DNA from: JAPOXR01 sp965221815
Lineage (GTDB): Bacteria > Pseudomonadota > Alphaproteobacteria > Rhodobacterales > Rhodobacteraceae
Length of the DNA stretch: 64,000 nucleotides
Direction: 5' to 3'
NCBI GenBank assembly: GCA_965221815.1
Contig: OZ244915.1
Location: forward strand, 1,240,001 to 1,304,000
Made by a program: the position numbers and the translations under genes. The notes beneath the pieces are model-generated. The model ran no database searches, had not been told where the DNA came from, and saw only the letters and a list, made by a program, of their open reading frames with translations. Below are positions 33,785 through 43,201 of this stretch, in pieces. The number at the start of each line of letters is the position of its first letter. Position 1 is the first letter of the stretch.

Positions 33785-36700
33785 TCAGGCAGACTGACTC
33801 GCGATCTGCGCAATTTTTATTGCTAACCCTGTGGCCTCACGAAGACGAATCAACTCATCGGACCAATCGCGCCGGAGGATGAGCTTATTATTCTTGAATT
33901 TTGCTGACTCTCCTTGCGAAACAGTAAATTCAATGAGGCCTTGAAGATTGACAAATTGATTATCCTGGAACTCGATACTGGCACCTTTCGGACCCGCCTC
34001 CATTCGGGAGATACCTGCCTGACGGCAGAGAATCTTGATTCGGACAATTTCGAGCAGAGTATTGACAACGGTCGGCAATTGACCAAATCGGTCCACGAGC
34101 TCGACCCCGAAACCATCAATTTCACTGACGTCACTGAGCGCAGCGATGCGGCGATACAGGCCCAGACGCACCGACAGGTCAGACACATAGCTTTCAGGAA
34201 TCTGTGCCGAGACATGCAGATTGATCCGGGCTGCAGCAACACTGGATTCAATTGGTTCTTCTCCATTGGCCTTCAAGCTTGCGACGGTGTCAGCCAGCAT
34301 CTTCTGGAAGAGTTCAACTCCGACCTCCCTGATATGACCCGATTGTGCTGTTCCCAGCAGGTTTCCACCGCCCCGCAAATCAAGATCCTGGGCGGCGAGG
34401 CGGAAGCCGGCCCCAAGGGAATCCAAACTGGCAAGAATATCGAAACGGCGCTGGGCGGCTTCAGTCAGCCGTGAACGCGCACCATAGGTCATATAAGCGA
34501 ACGCACGAAGACCGGATCTGCCGACACGACCACGAATCTGATAGAGTTGAGCCAGGCCAAATCGGTCAGCACGGACGATGACAATCGTGTTTGCAGTTGG
34601 AATGTCAATGCCCGCGGCAATAATGGTGGTTGAAAGCAACAGGTCATATTTGCCATCATAAAATTCTTCGGTGCGCGCTTCCATTTCATCTTTCGGCATT
34701 TGGCCATGTGCGACGGCAAATGAAATTTCGGGTACCTCTTTTTCAAGAAAATCAGTAAGTTCAGGAAGATCCTTTACGCGCGGTGCAACGATAAAACTCT
34801 GTCCGCCACGATAGTGTTCATGCAAAAGGGCTGACCTGATCGTTACCGGTTCAAATTCCAGGATATAGGTTCGAATGGCAAGGCGGTCTGCTGGTGGCGT
34901 CGCGATGATAGACAGGTCACGAACGCCGTTGAGTGCCATCTGTAGCGTTCGGGGAATTGGTGTTGCAGTCAGAGCGAGAACATGCACCGAAGCGCGCAAT
35001 TCTTTCAGGATTTCTTTCTGACTCACTCCAAAGGATTGTTCTTCATCGAAGATTGCCAATCCCAATCGCTTGAAACTGATGGACTTGGCAAGAAGTGCGT
35101 GTGTGCCGATGACAATGTCACAACTCCCATCTTCTATCGATTGATGCACGGCATCTGCGTCCTGCCGACTGACATTGCGTGACAATTGCCTGATCTCGAT
35201 CGGAAATCCGGCAAAACGATTGCGGAAGGTTTCGAAATGTTGACGGACAAGTAAGGTTGTCGGCGCAACCATGGCAACCTGAAAACCTTGCATGGCAACG
35301 ACAAAAGCTGCCCGCATGGCAACTTCGGTTTTGCCAAATCCCACATCACCGCAAATCAATCGATCCATTGGTTGGCCCGCCGCCAGGTCACTGAGGACAT
35401 CCTCTACCGCCTGGATCTGATCTTCGGTTTCACGAAACTGAAAGCGCGCGAGGAACGAGTCCCATGATGTGCCTTCGGGTGCCAAGACCGGGGCTTGTCG
35501 CATTGAACGTTGTGCCGCGGTCGCCAACAATTGATGGGCGATATCAAGAAGTCGGTTTTTCAGCCGTGACTTGCGCTCCTGCCAAGAGGCTGCACCCAGA
35601 CGATCGAGCGGTGCATCCTCAGGGCCATATTTTGTCAGAAGATCAATATGTTCGACGGGCAAATAGAGTCGTGACCCGCCAGCATATTCCAACAGGACAC
35701 AATCATGGAGGACACCTGCCGCGGTGACGGTTTGAAGACCAAGATAGCGGCCGATACCGTTGTCCTCGTGAACGACGAGATCACCATATGAAATGTCTCT
35801 GGCCTCGGCCAGTAACTGGCGCGACGATCCACGTTTGCGAGACTTGCGGACGAGCCTCTCACCAAAAATATCTTGCTCTGAAATGACTGCGTAAGTCTCG
35901 GAGATAAATCCGTGTTCAAGGCCAAAAACAGCAAGATCTATGGCACCTTGATATTTTCCAATCTCTGACAGTGAGCAGATTTTGTTGGTGCGCAAATTGT
36001 GATCCTCCAGGATTGACCCCAGACGATCTCGTGATCCTTCGGACCAGCAGGCAACGAGAACCGGCGCGGCGCGGCGCAAGTCCATGAGATGCGTGGCAAC
36101 GCAAGTCATGAACGACAGATCCTGTTGGGCGCGTTCAGGAGCAAAATCTCTTCCTTTCCGTGCGCCTGCATCGGTGACGCGATCACCGACAGGGAGTGGT
36201 CGGGACATCAACTGTCTGACATCTCGATCTTGCAACTGATCGGCCACTTCACCTGGCGTCAAATGGAGCTTGGAAGGTTCCAGAACGAATCTGCTGTTGT
36301 GCTTGCCCTGCCCGACCTGATGTTCTGAATAAAGGCTGTTCAGATTCCCCCATCGCTCCTGGCAGTGTTTATCGGCACCCTCGTCGATACAAATGACCGA
36401 TTCTGGGAGATACTCAAAAAGACTGGCAAGCGATTGATGAAAAAACGGAAGCCATTGCTCAAGTCCTGGAATTCTATGACCTTCTGAAACGGCTTGGTAG
36501 ATTCTGTCATCGCATTGTGCGACACCAAATTGTGCGCGGTAGCGACTGCGAAACAGGGCAATTGAATCGGCATGGAGTGAGATTTCAGACTCAAGTCCGA
36601 TTTGCACTGACAATGCGCGTGAATCGGACATTTGGGTTTCTGGATCAAAGATACGAATACCGTCGAGGCGATCACCAAAGAAATCGAGCCGAATGGGAAG

Positions 36701-37222
36701 TTCACGACCAGCCGGGAAGATATCGAGTATACCGCCACGCAGCGCATATTCACCTGCCCCATGAACAGAATCACTCCGTTGATAGCCGGCTCTTTCAAGA
36801 AAACTGACTGTCGATTCCATTGTCAGCGTATCGCCGACCTTGGCGTGTAAGGAACGCCCCTCCAGGAATTGAGAATTTGGTGTTCTTTGTATAACCGCAT
36901 TGACGGTCGCGAGAACGATGCATGGACCCTCAGGGGGATTTTCGATCAGCCGAGTCAAAGTTGCCATTCGCCGCGAAACAATGGCAGAGTGAGGTGAAAT
37001 ACGGCTATATGGCGGGCAATCCCAAGCTGGATATAGAAGGAGCGTGCATTCGGGCGCAAAGAACTCAAGGGAGCTCTGCACGGATGCCATGCGGCGGTCG
37101 TCAGTGACGATGTGAAGAATCGGCGAAAGACAGTCCTTGGCCATGGCCGCGACGAGTGTTGCGTCAAACCCTTCCGGTGCGCCGGAAATAACAGTTTTAC
37201 TGGGGAAGAAATTCTCTGTCAT
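33785..37222 (-). CDS. mfd: Transcription-repair coupling factor Mfd
   Basis: 1145-aa ATP-dependent translocase that removes RNA polymerase stalled at DNA damage and recruits UvrA. The N-terminal UvrB-like part, the RNA-polymerase-binding CarD-like domain (LVVHEDNGIGRYLGL, EYAGGSRLYLPVEHIDLL) and the helicase core (GDVGFGKTEVAMRAAF, IFDEEQSFGVSQKE, ALTATPIPRTL, IRGRVGRSGLRAFAY) are in order, with a TRCF C-terminal domain. ATG 37222 (MTENFFPSK) is preferred to TTG 37282. Divergent from hemB. Confidence 0.97.
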   Translation of the reverse strand: MTENFFPSKTVISGAPEGFDATLVAAMAKDCLSPILHIVTDDRRMASVQSSLEFFAPECTLLLYPAWDCPPYSRISPHSAIVSRRMATLTRLIENPPEGPCIVLATVNAVIQRTPNSQFLEGRSLHAKVGDTLTMESTVSFLERAGYQRSDSVHGAGEYALRGGILDIFPAGRELPIRLDFFGDRLDGIRIFDPETQMSDSRALSVQIGLESEISLHADSIALFRSRYRAQFGVAQCDDRIYQAVSEGHRIPGLEQWLPFFHQSLASLFEYLPESVICIDEGADKHCQERWGNLNSLYSEHQVGQGKHNSRFVLEPSKLHLTPGEVADQLQDRDVRQLMSRPLPVGDRVTDAGARKGRDFAPERAQQDLSFMTCVATHLMDLRRAAPVLVACWSEGSRDRLGSILEDHNLRTNKICSLSEIGKYQGAIDLAVFGLEHGFISETYAVISEQDIFGERLVRKSRKRGSSRQLLAEARDISYGDLVVHEDNGIGRYLGLQTVTAAGVLHDCVLLEYAGGSRLYLPVEHIDLLTKYGPEDAPLDRLGAASWQERKSRLKNRLLDIAHQLLATAAQRSMRQAPVLAPEGTSWDSFLARFQFRETEDQIQAVEDVLSDLAAGQPMDRLICGDVGFGKTEVAMRAAFVVAMQGFQVAMVAPTTLLVRQHFETFRNRFAGFPIEIRQLSRNVSRQDADAVHQSIEDGSCDIVIGTHALLAKSISFKRLGLAIFDEEQSFGVSQKEILKELRASVHVLALTATPIPRTLQMALNGVRDLSIIATPPADRLAIRTYILEFEPVTIRSALLHEHYRGGQSFIVAPRVKDLPELTDFLEKEVPEISFAVAHGQMPKDEMEARTEEFYDGKYDLLLSTTIIAAGIDIPTANTIVIVRADRFGLAQLYQIRGRVGRSGLRAFAYMTYGARSRLTEAAQRRFDILASLDSLGAGFRLAAQDLDLRGGGNLLGTAQSGHIREVGVELFQKMLADTVASLKANGEEPIESSVAAARINLHVSAQIPESYVSDLSVRLGLYRRIAALSDVSEIDGFGVELVDRFGQLPTVVNTLLEIVRIKILCRQAGISRMEAGPKGASIEFQDNQFVNLQGLIEFTVSQGESAKFKNNKLILRRDWSDELIRLREATGLAIKIAQIASQSA

Positions 37223-37579
37223 GCTGATTGAATGCGACGCTCGTGATTGTGATCGGTGATATTGTGGCAGGTTCGTATACAACTGGTCTCGGGGCGGCCA
37301 ATCTGATGACGGTCAGCACCAAAAGCACGTCAGTGGTTTCATGTATACGCCGCGATTGGCCGTCAATGTTGCCAGCTTGCGAGGAACACGCAGGCGGTGC
37401 TTCCGGAATATACGTCAAAAAGGCAACATCGAAATTGAGCGCACAATTTCGGGGCATGAGATGGCATCACGGGGACGTCACGTTTGAAGAAGCTGTTATC
37501 CGGGGTTGACACTGCTGTACAATAATCTCGGCATATGGAGTTCAAAAGATCAACGCTTATCATGAAAGGATCATGAAGT

Positions 37580-38602
37580 ATGCAAACATCAATTTCAGCC
37601 GATTTTCCAGCTTTTCGTGGAAGGCGTTTACGGTCACGCGCGGGCATTCGTCGTCTTGTCAGAGAAAACGAACTGTCAATCACAGACCTGGTTTGGCCAA
37701 TTTTTGTCCATGACAAGGATGGTTCTGAAACTATTGAGGCCATGCCGGGGGTACGTCGACTCTCGCTTGACCTGGCCGTCGAGGCCGCGGCGGAGGCAAC
37801 AACTTTGGGGATACCGGCAGTGGCCGTGTTTCCATGCGTCGCTGACGAGTTGAAGACACAGGAATGTGAAGAAGCGTGGAATCCGAATAATCTTGCTAAT
37901 CGAACAGCGCGGGCCATTCGGCGGGACGTCCCCGAGATTGAAATCATGCTTGATGTTGCCCTTGATCCGTATAATTCGGATGGTCATGATGGCTTGCTGC
38001 GTGACGGACAAATTCTCAACGATGAAACTGTCGATTGTTTGGTAAAACAAGCCTTGGGTCACGCTGAATCCGGTGCCACAATGCTGGGCCCCTCAGACAT
38101 GATGGATGGGCGCATTGGTCGTATTCGTCATGCTTTGGAAAGCAAGGGATATCATGATATCAGTATCATCTCATACACGGCCAAATATGCGTCCGCTTTC
38201 TATGGTCCATTTCGTGATGCGGTGAAATCAGGCACGGCCCTCAAGGGCGGCAAAGATACCTATCAGATGGATTTTGGAAATACCGATGAGGCTTTGCGCA
38301 TGGTGCAACGTGACCTGAGCGAGGGTGCCGATGCGCTGATTGTCAAACCCGGTATGCCGTATCTTGACTTGTGTCACAGGATTTCAACACATTTTGGCAC
38401 ACCCACTTTTGCCTATCAGGTGTCCGGTGAGTATGCGATGATCGAAGCCGCAGCCGCACAAGGATGGATTGATAGGGACAAGGCAGTGATCGAGAGTCTC
38501 ACGGCCTTCAAGCGGGCGGGATGCAGGGGTGTCTTGACTTATTTTGCTCCCCTCGCCGCTTCCCTGTTGGATCATGGACCGGCGTCATCCAGGGTTGGAT
38601 GA
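37580..38602 (+). CDS. hemB: Delta-aminolevulinic acid dehydratase (porphobilinogen synthase)
   Basis: 340-aa enzyme joining two 5-aminolevulinate molecules into porphobilinogen in heme and cobalamin synthesis. The two active-site lysines are Lys202 (SYTAKYASAFYGP) and Lys256 (ADALIVKPGMPYLD). DVALDPYNSDGHDG at residues 125-138 is the aspartate-rich form typical of magnesium-dependent enzymes rather than the cysteine-rich zinc form. The start ATG follows AGGA. Confidence 0.97.
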   Translation: MQTSISADFPAFRGRRLRSRAGIRRLVRENELSITDLVWPIFVHDKDGSETIEAMPGVRRLSLDLAVEAAAEATTLGIPAVAVFPCVADELKTQECEEAWNPNNLANRTARAIRRDVPEIEIMLDVALDPYNSDGHDGLLRDGQILNDETVDCLVKQALGHAESGATMLGPSDMMDGRIGRIRHALESKGYHDISIISYTAKYASAFYGPFRDAVKSGTALKGGKDTYQMDFGNTDEALRMVQRDLSEGADALIVKPGMPYLDLCHRISTHFGTPTFAYQVSGEYAMIEAAAAQGWIDRDKAVIESLTAFKRAGCRGVLTYFAPLAASLLDHGPASSRVG

Positions 38603-38797
38603 GAGTGGGGCAATACGCACCCAGATTGAGTGCCCTGTCTATCCTGAACTGATCGGGGATTGCTGGCGTTTTGCTCGCTGATCCGAATCCGAGTCATTTA
38701 CGTCTGATCACTGCTGATGCCGAGACAGCAATTTCTCCTATGCAATATATAAAAATTGTTCTATATGAGCAAAAAAACGAAATATGAGGAGAGTCAG

Positions 38798-39358
38798 ATG
38801 AGCATGATGAAACGTCGCCGTTTTATTGGCGGTATTGCGGCAATGTCGATGGCGCCAGCTGTAGCCGTTGCGGCACCACAATCCAGGAAATTCGCCAAAC
38901 TTGATGCGATGGCGAATTCAGCCACTCACTTTATGATCAAGAATATCCCTGCGACCAGTGCGATGGTCGAAGAAGCATCGGGATTCATCATTATACCCGT
39001 CGTCACGCAGGGTGCCTTACTGTTCGGTGCTGCCGTCGGTGACGGAGTCTTGCGTGTTGGTGGAAAGACTGTTGCCTATTATCAGTCTGTTCAGTTGAAT
39101 GTGGGACTTCAAGTGAGCGTTAACCAGTTTTCGCAGGCGGTGTTCTTTCTCAATGATGGTGCATTGGATCGCTTTCGCCACTCAAATGGTTGGAAATTCG
39201 GAGCGGGTATGCGCTACGTGGTGGTCGAAGACACCCAACATATGAATGTTGATACACTGACCCACTCAGTGGATGTCGCAGGCCTGACATTTGGTGATTC
39301 GGGGCTCCATATCGGTGTTTCGATTGATGGCACCAAATTTACACCACTATCCGTGTAG
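38798..39358 (+). CDS. YSC84/SYLF-domain lipid-binding protein, exported
   Basis: 186 aa. The N-terminus has a twin-arginine-like signal (KRRRFIGGIAAMSMAPAVAV, cut near VAAA), suggesting export by Tat as a folded protein. The mature part matches the SYLF (YSC84) lipid-binding family: ASGFIIIPVVTQGALLFGAA, GVLRV and QSVQLNVGLQV. ATG 38798 has GAGGAGA upstream and is preferred to earlier ATGs. Function in bacteria is unclear. Confidence 0.85.
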   Translation: MSMMKRRRFIGGIAAMSMAPAVAVAAPQSRKFAKLDAMANSATHFMIKNIPATSAMVEEASGFIIIPVVTQGALLFGAAVGDGVLRVGGKTVAYYQSVQLNVGLQVSVNQFSQAVFFLNDGALDRFRHSNGWKFGAGMRYVVVEDTQHMNVDTLTHSVDVAGLTFGDSGLHIGVSIDGTKFTPLSV

Positions 39359-39373
39359 AGGTTCGATGGTTGC

Positions 39374-40249
39374 TCATGTCTCAAATTCACGCAAACGTTC
39401 AATGAGGCTTGACGTATCCCACCGACCGCCACCGCGTTTTTGGATATCCTTGTAGAATTGATCGACCAGTGCGGTCACCGGCAGACTGGCACCAAATTCA
39501 TCCGCTGCGGCAAGACAAATGCCAAGATCCTTGCGCATCCAGTCGACGGCAAAACCGAAATCAAATGCGCCGTCCAACATCGTCGCGTATCGGTTTTCCA
39601 TTTGCCAGGAACCCGCGGCTCCTTGACTGATCACTTCGACAACCTGTGTTCCATCGAGACCGGCTTTTTGCGCAAAATGCAATCCTTCAGAGAGACCTTG
39701 CAACAATCCTGCAATGCAGATTTGGTTCACCATTTTTGCCAATTGCCCCGAACCCGGGCCGCCCAGTCGTCGGCAGATTCGGGCATAGGCATCAATGACC
39801 GGCTCGGCCCGACGATAGGCTTCTTCAGACCCTCCGCACATCACCGACAACACGCCTCCCTCAGCTCCTGCCTGACCGCCGGAAATCGGCGCGTCGACGA
39901 AATCCGCGCCAGCCGCACGGGCATCCTCACAAAGTTCACGAGAAATTCGCGCAGAAACCGTCGAGTGATCGACAAATACGACGCCATTTCGCAACGTCGA
40001 AAAGGCTCCATCCGGGCCACGGCACACCTGATCCAAGTCGGAGTCATTGCCGACACAGGCAAAGATAATGTCGGCTTCCTGAGCGGCTTTTGCCGGAGTA
40101 GGTGCAGCGCAACCCCGATGTTCCTTGGTCCAGGCATCAGCTTTCGATCCGGTACGATTGTAAACCATCACATCATGGCCTGCCGCAGCCAGATGCCCGG
40201 CCATGGGGTATCCCATGACACCCAATCCAATAAACGCTGTCTTCACCAT
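39374..40249 (-). CDS. 3-hydroxyisobutyrate/beta-hydroxyacid dehydrogenase family protein
   Basis: 291-aa NAD(P)-dependent oxidoreductase. The cofactor motif is FIGLGVMGYPMAGHLAAAGH, the substrate motif VDAPISGGQAGAEGGVLSVM, and the catalytic lysine lies in GQLAKMVNQI. The substrate could be 3-hydroxyisobutyrate, tartronate semialdehyde or similar; the sequence alone does not decide. The start is ATG 40249 (MVKTAFIG) with GGAG upstream. Divergent from the acylase gene 90 bases away. Confidence 0.9.
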   Translation of the reverse strand: MVKTAFIGLGVMGYPMAGHLAAAGHDVMVYNRTGSKADAWTKEHRGCAAPTPAKAAQEADIIFACVGNDSDLDQVCRGPDGAFSTLRNGVVFVDHSTVSARISRELCEDARAAGADFVDAPISGGQAGAEGGVLSVMCGGSEEAYRRAEPVIDAYARICRRLGGPGSGQLAKMVNQICIAGLLQGLSEGLHFAQKAGLDGTQVVEVISQGAAGSWQMENRYATMLDGAFDFGFAVDWMRKDLGICLAAADEFGASLPVTALVDQFYKDIQKRGGGRWDTSSLIERLREFET

Positions 40250-40338
40250 CGATTCGGCTCCGTTTCTGATTACCATCTGTCTGCCGATGCCATTAACGCA
40301 GACAACGCATCAACGCCAACCGAAGACAGAGGTTGGCA

Positions 40339-42789
40339 ATGAGCGTCTTTCTGACATGGTTGCTCCGCTTGGCCATTGCCCTGATCGCACTCGCGGTCGT
40401 TGTATCGGGCGGCATCTACTTCCTTTTGACTCGCTCACTTCCTGACTACTCAAAATCTTACGAAGTGCGTGGGCTTAATGGGCCCGTCGAGATTATCCGC
40501 GACCGGTACGCCATCCCGCATATTTTTGGTCGAACCGATGAGGATGTCTTTTTTGGCCTTGGATTTGTCCATGCCCAGGATCGATTATGGCAAATGACAC
40601 TCTCCAGACGCGCGGCGCACGGACGTCTCTCGGAACTCTTCGGTGAAGAAGCCCTCGCATCGGATCGTCTGATCAGAAGGTTGGACATTCATGGCCTTTC
40701 AGTTCCCGCTTTCGAAGCCCAGGATGAAGAAACTCAGGCGGCGCTGATCGCCTATTCTCAAGGAGTCAATGCGTGGCTTGAGATCATCGAAAACAGTATT
40801 TTCAACGATGGAGCTCCTGAATTCTTGTTTTTTGACGGTGAAATTCGTCCATGGGAACCATTTGACTCGATTGCCATATTGAATTTGCAGGCACTTGAAC
40901 TTTCCAGCCATGCAGAAAAGGAAGCACGTCGTGCCCGCGCCGCTGCTCTCGTCGATCCAGATAGATTGAAGGATCTCATGCCGGGTGATCCGGCAAGTGG
41001 ACTGGTCTTGCCCTTTACTGAATTGTCGGCAATCAATGATGATGCTCACGCGCGTGATCGCCGGCGTAGTTCATTTGCCATATCCAGCAAAACGGGCGGT
41101 GCTTCCAACATGTGGGCCGCCGCACCAGACAAGACAAGCGGCGGCGCCTCACTCCTCGCGAATGACCCGCATCTTGGATTCACAGCTCCCTCAGCCTGGA
41201 TGCTGGCACGTCTTGAGCTGTCTGACTCCGGGGTTATCGGTGCGACCATTCCCGGAATTCCGATGGTCGTTGTCGGTCGTAACATGCATCTGGCCTGGGG
41301 ATTGACCTCTTCCTATGTTGATGATCAGGACATTTTTCTTGAAAAATACGATCCAGAGAGCGAACAGCGATATCTGACGCCCGAAGGAAGCAGCGAGTTC
41401 CGCAGTCGTTTCGAAACTATTGCTGTCAAAGGGGGTACGGTCGAGCGAATTGAACTGAAATGGACCGAAAACGGGCCTGTCATCCCGGCAGAAGTTTTTG
41501 GATTGGACAATATTCTCCCGCGTGATCAATTCACCAGTTTGGGATGGACATTACTCAATCAAGATAATCGCTCAATGAGTGCCGGTATTGGTTTGATGAA
41601 GGCAATAAATCTCGACGAAGCGCTGGGGGCGGTACGTCAGCATCATTCACCGCAACTGAATATCCTCATCGCAAGCCGGGATGAAATCGCCATGCAGGTG
41701 ATTGGTACGGTTCCACGCCGTAATGTGCTTCATGAAACGCAGGGGACTATGCCTGCTCCCGGCTGGAAGCAGCGTAACCGCTGGCAGGGGACAATACCAT
41801 ACAATTCGCTGCCACGGTTCCGAAATCCACAAAATGGTTTTCTCGGCAATACGAATAACAAGATCATCGATCGGCAATTTCCCGATAATCTGAGCCACGA
41901 TTGGGGTGATTCATTTCGTTTTCTTCGGCTTCAAGAGTTGCTCGCCAAGCGGGAGATTCATTCGGTCAACAGTTTTTCCGAAATGCAACTCGACACCCTG
42001 TCTTTTGCGGCAAGAATTCTTGTTCCAGAATTTGCGCGTAATCTGTGGCATACCAGTGATACCCTGTCGGATGACAACGCCGTTCAACTGCGCAATTCAG
42101 CGCTCAAACTTCTTTTTGGCTGGGACGGTGAGATGCAGGTCAACCGTCCTGAACCCCTGATCTATGCCGCCTGGGCGCGTTCGGTGCAACGTCGCCTGAT
42201 CGAGGATGAACTGGGTTTGTTGGCACGTGAATTCGCACGTCCTGATCCCAATTTTCTGGAACGGGTGTTTCGAGATGTCGACGGCGCCGCTGCCTGGTGT
42301 GACATTGTCCACTCACAGAAAATAGAAAATTGTGATGATATCGCTCTGTTGGCGCTTGATGAAGCCCTGTCTCAGTTACGCAAGACTTTTGGTAACAATG
42401 TTGCAGACTGGCGTTGGGGCGATGCCCATCAGGCGCAACATGATCATACAATATTTGGCGGCCGGGCCTTGTTTTCCTGGCTGTTTAATATCCGACAACC
42501 GGTATCGGGTGGCGACAATACGCTCAATATGGGACAAATGAGCGGCCTTGGTGAACATCCTTATCGCAGTTTACAAGGCGCAAGTTATCGCGGGATTTAT
42601 GATTTCTCTGACCTGGACGCTTCACAATTCGTCCTGCCAACAGGTCAAAGCGGACATCCGTTCTCCAGACATTTCGATGATCAGAGTCAATTGTGGAAAG
42701 CGGGAGGATATGCGATCATGTCACTTGATCCCGTCTTTGCCCGTGCCAATTCCGTCGGAATCATGACACTTGAACCGGCGCGGGAATAG
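40339..42789 (+). CDS. Penicillin acylase family protein (Ntn hydrolase)
   Basis: 816 aa. An N-terminal membrane anchor (residues 5-30) is followed by the alpha chain (DRYAIPHIFGRTDEDVFFGL, FVHAQDRLWQM). Autocleavage is expected before Ser256 in GGASNMWA, which becomes the catalytic N-terminal nucleophile; the beta chain has DPHLGFTAPS and GIPMVVVGRN. Family members hydrolyse amides, including acyl-homoserine lactones. Substrate not determined. ATG 40339 with AGAGG upstream is preferred to a TTG six bases earlier. Confidence 0.92.
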   Translation: MSVFLTWLLRLAIALIALAVVVSGGIYFLLTRSLPDYSKSYEVRGLNGPVEIIRDRYAIPHIFGRTDEDVFFGLGFVHAQDRLWQMTLSRRAAHGRLSELFGEEALASDRLIRRLDIHGLSVPAFEAQDEETQAALIAYSQGVNAWLEIIENSIFNDGAPEFLFFDGEIRPWEPFDSIAILNLQALELSSHAEKEARRARAAALVDPDRLKDLMPGDPASGLVLPFTELSAINDDAHARDRRRSSFAISSKTGGASNMWAAAPDKTSGGASLLANDPHLGFTAPSAWMLARLELSDSGVIGATIPGIPMVVVGRNMHLAWGLTSSYVDDQDIFLEKYDPESEQRYLTPEGSSEFRSRFETIAVKGGTVERIELKWTENGPVIPAEVFGLDNILPRDQFTSLGWTLLNQDNRSMSAGIGLMKAINLDEALGAVRQHHSPQLNILIASRDEIAMQVIGTVPRRNVLHETQGTMPAPGWKQRNRWQGTIPYNSLPRFRNPQNGFLGNTNNKIIDRQFPDNLSHDWGDSFRFLRLQELLAKREIHSVNSFSEMQLDTLSFAARILVPEFARNLWHTSDTLSDDNAVQLRNSALKLLFGWDGEMQVNRPEPLIYAAWARSVQRRLIEDELGLLAREFARPDPNFLERVFRDVDGAAAWCDIVHSQKIENCDDIALLALDEALSQLRKTFGNNVADWRWGDAHQAQHDHTIFGGRALFSWLFNIRQPVSGGDNTLNMGQMSGLGEHPYRSLQGASYRGIYDFSDLDASQFVLPTGQSGHPFSRHFDDQSQLWKAGGYAIMSLDPVFARANSVGIMTLEPARE

Positions 42790-42851
42790 TCAAACCATAC
42801 GATGTGGGGCACGACTGACGGAGTTTCAACTGCACATCTGCAAGTCAATTG

Positions 42852-43094
42852 TCATTCTTCGGGTGATTGATCAACATCCAGATAAATGGGCTCGACGGGT
42901 ACAATCGTCGAGACCGCATGTTTGTAGACAAGTTGCGCATGTATGTCGCGCTTGAGCAACAGACAAAAATTATCAAATGACGTGATATGACCAGTGAGTT
43001 TGACGCCACTGACCAAAAATACGGTGACGGGTGCACGGGTCTTGCGGAGTGTATTCAGAAATAATTTCTGGAGATGAGGAGTTTCATGTTCCAT
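42852..43094 (-). CDS. hfq: RNA chaperone Hfq
   Basis: 80-aa Sm-like protein that forms a hexameric ring and pairs small RNAs with mRNAs. Sm1 (LNTLRKTRAPVTVFLVSGVK) and Sm2 (YKHAVSTIVPVEPI) are intact. Downstream of trkH in the ntr-trk-hfq order common in alphaproteobacteria. Confidence 0.97.
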   Translation of the reverse strand: MEHETPHLQKLFLNTLRKTRAPVTVFLVSGVKLTGHITSFDNFCLLLKRDIHAQLVYKHAVSTIVPVEPIYLDVDQSPEE

Positions 43095-43201
43095 TGGGAT
43101 GCCTCATATTCGCTAGCTCGAGTTGGAAACTATGTGTTCAGCACGGGTTTGTCCACAGATTTTCATGGAACGGAACGGGAGTGGCGAACAGATGTCCTGC
43201 A

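Noticed and set aside
37228..37509. A 93-codon plus-strand frame between mfd and hemB
   Set aside because: Overlaps the mfd start region, no ribosome site or family; the region is better read as a divergent promoter region.
39440..40342. A 300-codon plus-strand frame opposite the hydroxyacid dehydrogenase
   Set aside because: No motif; the minus-strand gene has a complete cofactor and active-site set.
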